This document shows, in pieces, positions 30,389-42,866 of a stretch of 64,000 nucleotides of DNA. The stretch's first letter is position 1. Every line of letters begins with the position of its first letter. Under the pieces are notes generated by a model. That model was not told the origin of the DNA, ran no database searches, and worked only from the letters and a program-made list of their open reading frames with translations. The translations under genes and the position numbers were made by a program. Origin of the DNA: Apostichopus japonicus (Eukaryota > Echinodermata > Holothuroidea > Aspidochirotida > Stichopodidae); contig NC_092562.1 in the NCBI RefSeq assembly GCF_037975245.1, forward strand, positions 2,577,001 through 2,641,000, in the 5' to 3' direction.

Positions 30389-31168
30389 CAGAGCTCCCAA
30401 CTGACCCGCATTTCGCGGGCTGGACCCGTATTCTAACACCCAAACCCGCTGACCCGCGTAAGCGTCCGAAAAACCTGCATTGTAATTGTCAAGTATACAT
30501 AAGAAAAAATTGCATCAAATTTTGACTAAGCAACCATCATTTCTTTAGCATTTGGCATAATAGAGTATAAACCTCCTTTACAGCATCATTTGAATCTCAA
30601 ATTAGCCTATATTTCTTTTCATTGGGGCGAGCAGCAAACATTCCCAGAAAGAATGAATTACAGGTATCACCTATTATACTTCAATTATTGATGTGACACA
30701 CAAAAAAATGCATATTTCTCAGAAAATTTTGGGTGACAAAAGCCTTTCTACGTGCCACCATTTTATATGTCAAAGTGGCTATTCTTACGACTAGTCGTAA
30801 CAATAATTCCCTTTTACGCATGGGCAGTTGCTTTAACGTGGCTATTTTTACGACTAGGAGTACTATTTTTACGACAAGGAGTAACAATATTTTCCGGTTA
30901 GGGGTTGGGTAAGGGTACCCCTACTACATGCGCAGTTGCTTTATTTTACTTAACTGCGCATGAATTCGCCAATGTCGTAAGAATAGTTTATAAATAATTG
31001 TTACGACTAGCCGTAAGAATAGCCACGGCCTTTACATGTAGGCATCACTGCAGGATTCCAAAAAGTTTCAAAAGGGGAGGGGGACACCCCCTCCCCTTAT
31101 ACCCCTACCCCAGGACGGTGATTCGTGGCATGGACCAGCATTTACTTTCTCAAGAGTTGGGAGCTATG
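30389..31168. mobile_element. hAT-like non-autonomous element, 780 bp
   Basis: Terminal inverted repeats: CAGAGCTCCCAACT at the left end and CATAGCTCCCAACT read inward from the right end. Flanked by near-identical 8-bp direct repeats GTATGCCT (30381-30388) and GTATGCTT (31169-31176). Eight-base duplications and a CA(G/T) start fit the hAT superfamily. There is no transposase frame. The inside holds an inverted repeat (30767-31038) and a CCCCTCCCC module shared with the 36.3-kb and 42.1-kb elements. Confidence 0.75.
30767..31038. repeat. Inverted repeat inside the 30.4-kb element
   Basis: The left arm near 30767-30809 and right arm near 30993-31038 share about 32 bases around GGCTATTCTTACGACTAGTC in opposite orientation. 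The inner part has further ATTTTTACGACTAGG-type repeats. Could be a nested MITE or part of the hAT-like element. Confidence 0.7.
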
Positions 31169-31470
31169 GTATGCTTACTTTCGTAAAATTGGTACTGCTA
31201 GTAGTAGTACTAGTTGTGTCAGTGGTAGGCCTAGGCCTAGCCTAGACCTATAGAACTTAGGCCTATTTGACTATGCTGAGCATTCACTCGCATTATTAAT
31301 TATGAACCTAAGGTTGGGAACGTCTTATCATGGTTTGTGCCTTACATGTCACTTCGGTGGCTATGCAAGTTAAGATCATTTTGGATATTGTTTACGTTAA
31401 GCCTAGGCATGCCTAATAAAAGTAACTTAAAAGTTAGTCGTTAGGCCTACTAGTAGTATAGTAAAGGCTT

Positions 31471-32034
31471 CATAATTGACGCACCCCCATAATTGACGCA
31501 CCTTCAATTATTATTATAGCAACGATACAGCAGGCCACCTAAACTTTTTGCAGTCAAGCAGAATGACATATTTCATGAGTTTGAATCCATTTCAGCTATT
31601 TGCTGACCAAATTGTGGTATTTTTTAAGCTTTTAACGCCCTCCCACCAGTTTTGCACATTTTTTGGTCATTTGGAAATCTTACTCCCTAATAATAACCAA
31701 CATTACCTCAATATGATACTGTAACACTGCTCTCTGGAACCTGACCAGTCAAAGCTTAGAGGCTCAGAGCATAGCAAACAGCATCTTAAGTCAATGGTGT
31801 ATACTACAGGTAGCTTTACAACGAATGTGTCAATTTAGGGGTATGAAAGAACACGGCAGACATTTTGTGGTCAAATTCTGCTCAATTGTATGGTGCATAA
31901 GCACAGAACCTTAAATATTTTGAGATCATAACATTTCTGAGGAACTACACATATGAAAAACACATACAGTCGAGTGATTTGGATATTTCCTTGATAGATA
32001 TCGTTGATCAAATCCTTAAGTGCGTCAATTATGA
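31471..32034. mobile_element. Possible MITE with 14-bp inverted ends
   Basis: CATAATTGACGCAC occurs at the left end (and again at 31488) and in reverse orientation at 32020-32033. No convincing target duplication is visible, so the boundaries are tentative. About 560 bp, non-coding. Confidence 0.35.
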
Positions 32035-33757
32035 GCCCACCGTGCTACTACTACTTACTACTGTACTACTAGTACTAGGCCTAGTTCTGTAGTAGTACTA
32101 GCTAATAATAATAGCATGACTTCGTTCATAATGTTATGTTTAACCTAGGCCTAAGCCTATGGCCTAACAACAGACTCAACATTAACTTAAAGTTAAACAA
32201 CTGCAGAACGCATGATTTTCAGTAACTGAATTACAAACTGAAAAACATCATATCACTTAATGACAGAAATATTATACCATTTTAAAATTACCTTACTATA
32301 TATACAGCCTAGCAATGCGTTTGAACCTTATCGCATAAAAGCATCCAGCGACATCCAGGGGCGTTCCTAAATGTCCCGACTAAGCTCGCTGGTTCATCTG
32401 ACGATACCCAACGCACATGTTCATATGCTACGTCAAGATTCTATCAGGGTTTACCAGCTTACTACATTGTGCCTGGTTACGTAAGATCAAAATATACGGA
32501 AGCCATGAGAGGACATCAGGGATGTCGAGATAACGTGTTAGAATACCATGATATCCAGACAAAAATACGTTTTTGCCAAGTTACAGAATTACAATAACTC
32601 GACAACAGGAAAAAAAACGAAGAAAAAGACATTTAATGACAAAAAAGTTACATTAAATGATTTTGATAGTACTTGAGGGTTATTCCAGTGGCTGGCAATT
32701 TGACAACTAAATATGGAAAAGAAAACGAGGCATATTCGACATTATTAGTTGAAAACTCCATATCATTAGCTATTGCCCCTTATTCCAGATATGTTGCTTG
32801 AAGCTTCATTACGCATTGTAAACACGAAGTTAAAGATCTACACTCTTTGGGGTTTAATTGTGTAGTATATAATCACACAATCATAATGATGTACCTTGTT
32901 GCCATTTTTTTTTGTCAACTTCGCGGAGATCGACAAATATTAATTATTACGTACTGTGTCCCGTGATTATATGAAAGATAAAACTCAGTGTTCGACACAG
33001 ATATATTTCTCCGTTTTACAGAATTTTGACTGTTTGATACAGAAACGTAGATGATAAGAATGCAATTTTAATGGCTATAACAGTTCACAAACTAAGGAAT
33101 CTCATGAAAGGCGATGAGACTGCAATTAAGCGATCTTGCTCGTCCTTTTACGCGGTGAGAGCGAATGTGTGAAATTGGTTCTACGCGGTCGCCTATTCTA
33201 ATTTTGGTAACCTACTATATTGAAGGCATTGAGACACGCCCAAACCGCGTGTCGCCCTCTGAAATAAGTTCAATTTCCGTTGCTTGCAAGTGAAGTTTTC
33301 TTCTTGTCGCTACAAAATGCAGACAGTAATGAAATGTGATACCTTGTTATCTTTATATGGACCTGAGATGTCCAGCGCTGCTATTTACACTGTGTTGTGT
33401 GTATTGACCGTAGCTGCATGTATTTACTGTACACTAGTGTCTAATTACCGACGGTAGCAAGCTGTGTGTGTATTTTCTGGGATCGATGGTGGTGTCTAAC
33501 ACTTCTGTTACACCTCATTCGAAACTAGGTCAGATTACCGGCATCAGACGTTTCTTTTTGCGCGAGTCTTCACTCCCTTTAAAGATAGTGGATGAAGAAA
33601 AAATATATAAATAAATAAAATATTTATTGAAAACTAATATAGATCTAAAAATAGATACCTGTAAACATTCGATATTAGAAATAACTTCAACAGGCTGGAG
33701 TTCAAATTTGTTAAAAGACTGACATAAAGATATAGTTCATATGATCACTGCATGGAT
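32035..33757. other. Non-genic region between repeats and the zinc-finger relic
   Basis: No gene recognised. 33100-33560 has somewhat more CpG than its surroundings and could hold a promoter, but no start or splice structure supports that. Confidence 0.4.
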
Positions 33758-34355
<598 letters not shown>

Positions 34356-36232
34356 ATTTTTTTGCTGTTTATTATTAAGTTTTACTCTAAAATTGTGCAA
34401 CATTACTTTAGTAGATGGTCAGCCCTATACTGTACATGGCAATTTGATACGAGAGTAACCATAACATTTAAACAGCCGAATTAGTCCCATCTGGGCCACA
34501 GTAGCATATACAACAATACAATTCGTCTTCTCAAGACCTTCTCACGCTACCGTTCTCCCACCCCCTCGTCGACAAACCCCCACCCCCACCCCGCACTCAC
34601 TTCTTGGTAGTTTCCAATGCCACCAACAGTATATTTTTGCGCTTTTAAATACAACCGATGTTTTAACGCACTCTTATTTTTTCTTTGGAATGATGTGCAT
34701 TGAGTTGGGGGACTGTTCATGCCCTACGCATTGAAGATAATGTTACAGTATGTGTTTCCCAGCGAACAACCCCTTTCACTCTTAGCACGCATGAAACAGC
34801 CTAATACATTTTACCAGTCTAGATCAAAATTAATGAAACTACTGTAGTCACCTATACTTTTGCTGATGACGTCATAACTTAATAACCTTTGAATTGATAT
34901 TTTTGTTAAAATTGACAAGTTTCATTCTACTTTTCGTTTCGTATATTGACAGGGGGTTTTCTTCGTCATTTTTTTTTTCCATATCATTGCCTCGTTCTGT
35001 TCTGTTTACGTTATGCATTTGCGTATGAATTACCACACTATAATAGCTGTTATCGTACTGGAGCACAGTAAAGTGCTGAGTGGACACTCCATTCAAACGT
35101 GTTGACCAGTACTTGAGTTTCAGAGGTGTAGGCCTATGAGTTTAGGATAATAGGTACAGTAACCACTCTATGATGAAAAAGGAATTGATCCTAACAACAA
35201 AGTGACGAAAGTTTTTCAAGGTGAAAACTTCATTTCAACACTGACAAATGCAATCACGATGGGTGCAAGATATATGTAGCAAGTACATGCAGCAATTTGT
35301 TTTTTGTTTCGACAGTCAAAATATGTTTATTAATAATCTAAGAACAAGTTTACAGTCCAATTTACTCACAGCAAGATGTTCAGCAAAACCACAATATATG
35401 TGGATGTCTCTAGAAGTTTTTTTTTTTTTTTAAAGTCTACTGAAATGCCCAAACAAAATGCATCGTTTATGTGAAGCATTAATGTGAAGAACTTAAGACA
35501 TAGTTAAAATTTGATTCGTGGTAGGTCGATGATAAACAAACAACCGATACAATACTGTCAATCTAACTTTTTGTAGTTCTTCACTTGTAAGTTAATAGGA
35601 AACATCTGTGCCTTATCAATTAAAGTTTCTAGACTACTTAGTCTGACACACATACCATTGAATCAGGGCATAAGATGCAATGCAGAAGTTATTAGCTGTA
35701 TATAATAGTTCTATGGCCTAAAAATAACAAAAAACAATGTCAAGGACAAGGACAAATGGTTTTGAATAATTTCGTTTATGTGTGCTCTTTGGTTTATATG
35801 GAATGTCCATAAATCATACGATGGTTCATTCATTAGCATATATATAAAACGATAGATTAGCGCTAAAATTTAGACTTGCTCTTACAAGCCGACATATTTA
35901 TCAGTTGAGCCTAAAAGGAGCATTGTAATGCAAATAGTGTTGCGAGGAAGGGGTAAATGCTTGGGAGGGCCGGGGAAGGATCTTGACCCCAAACAGTTCT
36001 CAGAACATCTTTATATGACAATAGGTTCTTCATGCCTCAACCTCCTCCGCATCCCCCCCCCCCCTCCAACCCAATAGAAAAGCATTGGGCTCACCTAAAC
36101 AGGCTAGCAAATCTAGCTACGCCCTATTGCAATGATTCAGCAAGCTTTATAGCTCGAATTGGCCTATATTTTGAAAACCGGAAGAGACATAGAAACTTAC
36201 TCGCCGTATTATTGTTCGCAAATTAATGCAAA
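34356..36232. other. Non-genic region
   Basis: No exon, RNA gene or complete transposon recognised. Contains short C-rich and T-rich runs. Confidence 0.5.
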
Positions 36233-36279
36233 CTCGAGCTTATCATGTCCTGTGGATGCCGCCAAGGGAAATGGTCAAT
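36233..36279. repeat. 47-bp direct repeat, left of MITE A
   Basis: Identical to 36654-36700; begins CTCGAGCTTATCATG and ends GAAATGGTCAAT. One extra C separates it from the element start. Confidence 0.9.
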
Positions 36280-36280
36280 C

Positions 36281-36653
36281 CAAGGGCGTAGGAACCGGGG
36301 GGGCTGGGGGCGCCAGCCCCCCCAGTGAAAAATGTGGAGGGGCGGAAGTATCATTCCGCCCCCCCCCCCGCTTCGCAAGTCAGAAAACCCCTTTTTCATT
36401 TCCAAATGAGAAAAAAAATCTCACTTGGAGCACCAAATTGCATCTAAGGCCAGGTGAAAATACAAAATTAAGTTTACAAAATGGGGTGGGTGTTGAAGTG
36501 TGCTATATTGCACCAAATTGCATCTGAGGCCACCTGGAAATGCAAAAAATTCCAAAGGGGAGGGGGACACCCCCTCCCCTTAGACCCCTCCCCCAGGCCG
36601 GCCATCAGTCTTCAGCCCCCCCCCCCACTCAAAAGTACCTTCCTACGCCACTG
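36281..36653. mobile_element. GGCGTAG-ended hAT-like MITE, copy A
   Basis: About 373 bp. Starts CAAGGGCGTAGGAACC and ends CCTTCCTACGCCACTG, so the ends are imperfect inverted repeats. The inside has a GC-rich palindrome, a segment CACCAAATTGCATCT occurring twice, and the block GGGGAGGGGGACACCCCCTC. The copy at 42109-42468 is the same family in the opposite direction. It is flanked by 47-bp direct repeats (36233-36279 and 36654-36700), far longer than the 8 bp of its relative. Confidence 0.8.
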
Positions 36654-36700
36654 CTCGAGCTTATCATGTCCTGTGGATGCCGCCAAGGGAAATGGTCAAT
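36654..36700. repeat. 47-bp direct repeat, right of MITE A
   Basis: Second perfect copy of 36233-36279, directly abutting the element end CACTG. Confidence 0.9.
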
Positions 36701-37407
36701 TGGTTGTATAGGGTAACATTGACGTGACGGAACAAACCACAATATCATCTCTACATCGAAACTGGGAGGAGGATTTGTATTATGTTTTAAAAAAAGTGTT
36801 TCAGCAACAATAAGATGGAAACTCAAAATCGAAATCATATGAGCTGCAGTTACAGATTAAATAGATTAGGTACTTATATCAATTTACTTGAAATTGATTT
36901 ACGTGATAAGCGAAACCAAAGTTGAGTTTTGTGGCAACGACATACCATTGAGTAGATACATCTATCGTTCATATAGAAATAGCTTAGGGTTTTACCTGTT
37001 AGTTTCTGTTCTTTGATTAATATAGAAATTAAAAGTTAGTTCTTCTTTTGTTTTATTGAAAGTAGTTCTTGTTTTTTTCTCACTCTCTCTCTCCCTCCCT
37101 TTTTGTTTTCGTTTCTTGACTCGTTGATTAACAAATTTAATAATTGATAGCGATAATAGAAATTCTTGTAAATAATTTGAGAATATGGGTTGCTGTTTTA
37201 TGTAGGTATTGGATGTGTTAATATGCAACATGGCCTTTAAGATGTGAGTATATTTATTTAGCGGAATGGGGGTGGGTGGGGGTGTCAATGGAGAGAGGGG
37301 AGAGAGGATAGGGCAGGGAAGGGTAGTATTTGTTTACACAAAAGGGCAGTGATATATGGAATACCCCAAGAGATGATGGTTGTTTAGTAGATTACAATGA
37401 CTGAAAT
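36701..37407. other. Non-genic spacer
   Basis: No supported gene; a T/C-rich stretch at 37070-37105 and a G-rich one near 37265-37310. Confidence 0.5.
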
Positions 37408-37780
37408 GTGATGACGATGCATGACGACGACGATGAAAACAAAGAGAATGACGACGATGACTATAACGATGGAGAAGATGATGACGACGATGCCGATGAC
37501 GACGACGATGACTACGGTGATGACAATGAAAACAAACAGAATGACGACTGTATTGGCTATGAAGATGAAGAAAATGATGACGACGATGACGATGACGACG
37601 ACGATGACTACGGTGATGACAATGAAGATGAAGAGAAATATGAGAAGAATGATGACGATTATGTAAATGATGACAATAATAATGGTGATAACAATGACGA
37701 AGATGATGACGATGAGGAGAATAATAATTTTGACGAAAATGATGAGGATGACGATGATAATGGTGACCATGATCATTCCC
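37408..37780. repeat. Imperfect (GATGAC)n / GAY repeat
   Basis: Long degenerate trinucleotide and hexanucleotide repeat. It opens an Asp/Glu/Asn-rich frame on the plus strand and His-rich and Ile/Val-rich frames on the minus strand. These are repeat artefacts, with no conserved domain or gene context. Confidence 0.85.
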
Positions 37781-38282
37781 ATATACTCGTCGATTTTTTA
37801 AAGAAAAACTTACCCTAACCACCATAAAAAAAAACAATCTGACACATCTTTTATGGACATTTACAAACAAACTAAACCAGCTATATATGAATTCTCTTCA
37901 ACCCGCTGAATAAATACGTCACGTGATCTCTATAGACTGTTCAAAATAATATCTTGATGTCATGAAAACGGAACTCCCTCCGACCAACCCCCCTAAGGCA
38001 AAGCTATCTTCGTGCAGATTAGAGCAACATGTAGTAACATTCACCACAACTGAAACAGGATCCTTATACACTTTACACAAGATTTGAATCGTTATTTCGT
38101 AACAAGAAACAACTCCGCCCCTCCCGTCCTCCTCCCCCACCCATCCGTTTGTAGGGAATGTAGGGGAAAGGAACAGGAAGATTGCTGAGATGTGTTGTAA
38201 TACTTATCATATGGATTACAGTGATTAATATTGGTATTGATTGACTATGGTATTTCAGTGGTATTTCCCTTTTTTTTCTAAT

Positions 38283-38283
<1 letters not shown>

Positions 38284-38341
<58 letters not shown>

Positions 38342-38356
38342 GTATATATGTATGTA

Positions 38357-38397
<41 letters not shown>
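38284..38397. repeat. (AT)n / (ATGT)n microsatellite
   Basis: About 110 bp of alternating AT with ATGTATATGT interruptions, about 500 bp before the TATA-like box of the IL-17 gene. Confidence 0.95.
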
Positions 38398-38399
<2 letters not shown>

Positions 38400-38881
38400 C
38401 CCACATACAGTGAAAGCAATCAGGTGTGCAAATTTTACATGTGACATAGAATTGTTGAAGTAGGTGCGTGGTATTATATATATATGTTTAAGTCATCCAG
38501 TATAGTTCCTAAACGTTCAATTACAGTCTCACGTGCTGCTGAATGCAACGCAAAGCTTACAAAACAAAACAGAAATTGTCAGAGTCTTTGTAAATCACGA
38601 GTGGTTGAAAATGCAAGTGCTTGTAACTTGAAGAAGGCGTTCTCCATTGTAAATACGTAATAGTATTAATGTTGAACACTTGAATGGTTCTGCAGTAAGT
38701 ATCAATTTCATTTATATTTTTACTTTTAGGGGAGTGATTGATGAGGTGTATACGTCACACTATCAGTATAGGTTTAGTAATACCGAGCAGCCTTTAAGAT
38801 TCGAACCAAAACCAGTAAGAAAGTATTGAACGAAACTAATACATACGTTCGGTTTTGATACAACCTACAGTCAAAATGATT

Positions 38882-38890
38882 TATATAAAT
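38882..38890 (+). promoter_or_regulatory. IL17: TATA-like box of the IL-17-like gene
   Basis: TATATAAAT, about 175 nt before the inferred start codon, which would leave a 5' UTR of roughly 145 nt. Proposed from position and sequence only. Confidence 0.35.
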
Positions 38891-39062
38891 ATCGGTTCCG
38901 AAAAATTTCGATTATTCACTTGTCCGTATCCACCGCCAAAGAAAAAAACTTGTATTCCTTACGATACAGTGAACTGATATCTGGTAGAACATTTGGATAA
39001 CTATTTAGAGATTATTTTCTACTTTGCCGGTTTTCCTGTCACTGTTTTGGTTAGAAATAACA

Positions 39063-39065
39063 ATG
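39063..39065 (+). CDS. IL17: IL-17-like gene, inferred coding exon 1 (start codon only)
   Basis: ATG followed at once by a strong donor GTAAGT (39066-39071). Joining it to the acceptor at 39848-39849 gives M then VSTKSISLGKS in phase 0. The joined context has A at -3 and G at +4. An in-frame TAG just before the main exon means the reading frame must enter by splicing or start later inside the exon. An alternative is a start at a non-ATG codon in the main exon. Confidence 0.5.
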
Positions 39066-39849
39066 GTAAGTTACGTACTTTTATGAATAATTACGTATAT
39101 ATACTATGTGAATTGTATGTGAAACATATTCACATATATAATTTGATCGATTTCAGTAAACAGAAAATGACCAAAGATTAATCTTAGATAAGTGGTAAGA
39201 AAATAATAGAATATAAATAAACAACAAATAACAGTAGTAGAAAAATACAAACAATGATATAAAGTATGGAAATATAATTTAAGGTATATGTAACTAGAAA
39301 ATAGATAGCCTAAAACATTCACCAAATCAATGATTATTATATGTATATGAAAGGACTCGTACAAACATTAGAGTTTATTCTAAGTCCTTATAATCATAAA
39401 ATGCAAAATCAACTCTTCTTTGACATACATCAAAATATAGAGATTGATCCAGAAAACTATAAAATTATTTAACAGTTATAAAAAAAAGAGAGAGAATTGA
39501 AAGAACTGGTAAAACGGTAATTGTGTTTTCAATATCATGTCTCCAGCCAGTATGAAATTGCATTCGACCAGAAAAAGATTTTTTGTTAACATGCTTCTTT
39601 AGTTACACTTTTGTGACCAAAGAAAGTGGACTAATTTTTTTCGAAACTTTTGTCCCCAAATATATCCTGTTTGAAAACTTGGAAAAAGTCGGTTCAAAAT
39701 TAAAGACTGTAGCCACGGATACGACTCTAAAACATATAACTTACAACTTACACAGAGACACGCATATACGCACAGCCACACACATATCTAGAATAACTAC
39801 CAATCCTTCATAATCTGTTTATATCTTTGTTCTTTTGTGTTATCGATAG

Positions 39850-40377
39850 GTCTCAACAAAGTCCATCTCACTGGGAAAGTCCACGCTTTGGATTGCGTTT
39901 TCATGCATCGTTTTGGCAAATAGTGTCGAGAGCAGAAGTGCTCCTTGCACTCGTAGGGCGGCATCATCTGGTCCCATTTTTACAATACCTCAGACAAGCT
40001 GGGAGGCATATGCTAATGACACTCTTCGAAGCAGAGAAGACGTCGACACGGATGCTGCGGTTCAGTGCCCAGATAGGCTGCCCGAACATGGCTTGAACGC
40101 ACGTGTAGTAGCAACAACTAGTTCGTGTCCATGGATCAACAGTGAAACTTTCGATGCCGACAGAATACCCATGGTGATACAGCATGCGAGGTGTCTATGC
40201 GACGGCTGTTTCGATCCAAGAGATGGGATTCTGCAGAGGGATTTAACATGCTCTCCAATTGAGATCAATATGGATGTCCTTCGTAAAACTGAGACTAGAA
40301 ACGGCTACGTGAGATGGAGTCCTACTACTGAGAGAGTGAGTGTAGGGTGTGCATGCCAAATCGAATTGATGGCATAG
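39850..40377 (+). CDS. IL17: Interleukin-17-family cytokine, main exon
   Basis: Secreted inflammatory cytokine of the IL-17 cystine-knot-like fold; family members act as dimers on IL-17 receptors. Exon of 528 nt with stop, giving 176 residues with the inferred Met. Residues 12-26 (STLWIAFSCIVLANS) form a signal-peptide core. The family signature runs in order: SCPW at 93-96, FDADRIP 102-108, ARCLCDGC 114-121, C135 in LTCSPI, VLRK 144-147, W157 and VSVGCAC 164-170. This matches the IL-17 pattern CPW, RxP, CxCxxC, VLR and VGCxC. Acceptor ATCGATAG. Invertebrate IL-17 genes are often multicopy, but I see only this copy here. Which IL-17 subgroup it belongs to cannot be decided. Confidence 0.92.
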   Translation, partial: VSTKSISLGKSTLWIAFSCIVLANSVESRSAPCTRRAASSGPIFTIPQTSWEAYANDTLRSREDVDTDAAVQCPDRLPEHGLNARVVATTSSCPWINSETFDADRIPMVIQHARCLCDGCFDPRDGILQRDLTCSPIEINMDVLRKTETRNGYVRWSPTTERVSVGCACQIELMA

Positions 40378-40414
40378 AAATGTCCATTCGATTTTAATGG
40401 GAATTCATTGACGT

Positions 40415-40433
40415 ATTTATTAATTTATTTATT
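40415..40433 (+). promoter_or_regulatory. IL17: AU-rich element in the IL-17-like 3' UTR
   Basis: Three ATTTA pentamers (40415, 40423, 40427), the last two overlapping to make the nonamer TTATTTATT (40425-40433). It begins 38 nt after the stop. Such elements destabilise cytokine mRNAs in animals; function here is inferred. Confidence 0.55.
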
Positions 40434-41463
40434 TTATATTAATATGTATTTTTGTATTAAGGAACATGTTTTCTTCATTTTATCTCGAGGCTCATATATT
40501 CGTTAATGCTAGGGGCAATTTTATCCCCCCCCCCCCTTAAAAGAAAATTTCCGTGTGTCTTTCTCATCTCCTCCCCTCCCCCACCCGACCCCCCCCCCCC
40601 TCTCCCCACCACTCTCACCTGTCTCGATCTTCCTGTATGTTTAGTGATATAACCTAGAAATTAATGAAGGTCATTCGTATTGTTCCAAATCTTCTATCAT
40701 TCTAAAGTGATAGTCGCAATAATCCTCAAACTATTTCCTATTTCCAGAAAGTTCATTCGCAGATATTGATTGGGTTGTTGTTTTTACATAAAAAAAAACG
40801 AGTCAGCGGGCAACGCACTCTGTATGAAACAACATATAACAAGGGAAAGATTTATGTATGATATAGTTCACTCTTCTTACCATATTTGACCTTTGCAAAG
40901 TTAAAACCGCATGACGCTGTGACGTCAGTTCTATAGCAACTATTATAGATTGCCTTATGATTTGTGCAGCAAAAGGTTACTCTAGGTGCTGAAAGCATCG
41001 TGAGTGTAATAACCCTCGATATCAAGTGCTCCAAAAGATTGTCGGTTTAGCTATTATAAGATCTATCAACGATGTTTCTTATTAGAGCTCGTAAATCAGC
41101 TCTAATTAATAGAATAATAAGCTGTTAACTAATTACATTGTCACAAAGCTAATTATTGATTTAGGCAATGCTTGGTCACCCATTGTTCATCTGTATTTGA
41201 ATGATAAGGTATTTCCCCTTTTGAATGGCCAAGCATTATATTCATGCATTCATCCATTTTACATATACACTTGAATGATTGCGTTAAAACATTAGTCAAA
41301 TGGAGATTTTCAGTTATTATTATTTATCTTTTTACTTAAGTATTCGGATGAACTTTGATATGGATCAAAAAAGGATTTATCGCTATAAAGGGTAACTTCT
41401 TTCAACTTAATTCATTACTCCTGTTTTGGTGACATATTTTCCCTTACTTTAGAGATCAAACAT
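40434..41463. other. Flank of the IL-17-like gene
   Basis: No second gene recognised. C-rich runs at about 40527-40540 and 40588-40600. No nearby AATAAA; the first clear one downstream is near 41919, so the 3' UTR end is unknown. Confidence 0.45.
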
Positions 41464-41735
<272 letters not shown>

Positions 41736-42108
41736 CAATTATTAGCGGGAGTTATTTGGTTGTTAGCTTGTAAATGTTTGTTAAATTTTATTAACCGAGA
41801 TGCCTCAGCCGTCGACATGAACCTCAGAGAGTATAAAGCTTAATTCTACCTTGTCATAAATTCTTCCGAACAAATATTACTTTTAACTTATGTTATCATA
41901 TCAATTATTTATATCTACAATAAAAGGAATTTTATCTCACAAAGCTACGAAAATCAGTTTGCCTTTATATCGTGTTGCAGTGTCTGTTAAATACCACGAT
42001 GGCGTTATTATACATTGATGGTTTGGCCAGGGTCAATATATGAAGGGATGTGAGGGGCTGGGACAACATCAAAGAACCAGCTACCCCCACCAAACAAATG
42101 TTTCACCT

Positions 42109-42468
42109 CAGTGGCGTAGGAAGGTACTTTTGAGTGGGGGGCTGAAGACTGATGGCCAGCCTGGGGAAGGGTCTAAGGGGAGGGGGTGTCCCCCTCCCCT
42201 TTGGAATTTTTTGCATTTCCAAGTGGCCTAGGATGCAATTTGGTGCAATATAGCACAATTCAACACTCACTCCATTTTGTAAACTTAATTTTGTATTTTC
42301 ACCTGGCCTTAGATGCAATTTGGTGCTCCAAATGAGATTTTTTCTCATTTGGAAATGAAAAAGGGGTTTTCTGACTTGCGAAGCGGGGGGGCGGAATGAT
42401 ACTTCCGCCCCTCCACATTTTTACTGGGGGGGCTGGCGCCCCCCAGCCCCCCGGTTCCTACGCCCTTG
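42109..42468. mobile_element. GGCGTAG-ended hAT-like MITE, copy B
   Basis: About 360 bp, same family as 36281-36653 but inverted. Ends CAGTGGCGTAGGAAGG and GGTTCCTACGCCCTTG. Flanked by the 8-bp direct repeat TTTCACCT (42101-42108 and 42469-42476), supporting hAT-type insertion. No coding capacity. Confidence 0.85.
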
Positions 42469-42700
42469 TTTCACCTCATTCAGTAAGAGGTGGTACACTG
42501 TGAAGACCAGTATAGCCTACATATACGCACGAGTTATACTGCATATTGTTACACACATCTAGAGTGCTCAATGAATCCACCAGAGGCATCGAGACACAGG
42601 CGGGATCCGCGGGCACAACTATATATGTCACCGGGCCGACCGTTTGGCACTCGTCACTTTCAATTAAATACATTATGGAGTTGAGGTTACATTACATGTA

Positions 42701-42866
42701 CAGGCGCGTATCCTGGATTTTCAAACCCGGGGAGCGCGAATTACTATCTAAGCGGAGCGCCACCATCGGTTGGCGCGCAGCGTACAAGAAAATTTCTTGT
42801 TTTGAAACCCCCCCCCCCCCCCCCCCAGATCACCGGAAACGGCACTTCTCGGGCTTGAAATGACCA
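42701..42866. mobile_element. Fragment of GC-rich dispersed repeat with shared module
   Basis: Begins CAGGCGCGTATCCTGG. It carries the module ATCTAAGCGGAGCGCCACCA, TTGGCGCGCAGCGTACAAG and a poly-C run, then GATCACCGGAAACGGCACTT. The same module occurs near 43468 and 44188. The right end is unclear. Confidence 0.6.

Noticed and set aside
37408-37818. 136-codon acidic open frame (Asp/Glu/Asn-rich) and His-rich antisense frame of 178 codons
   Set aside because: Direct translation of a GAY-type repeat; no domain, splice structure or conservation signal.
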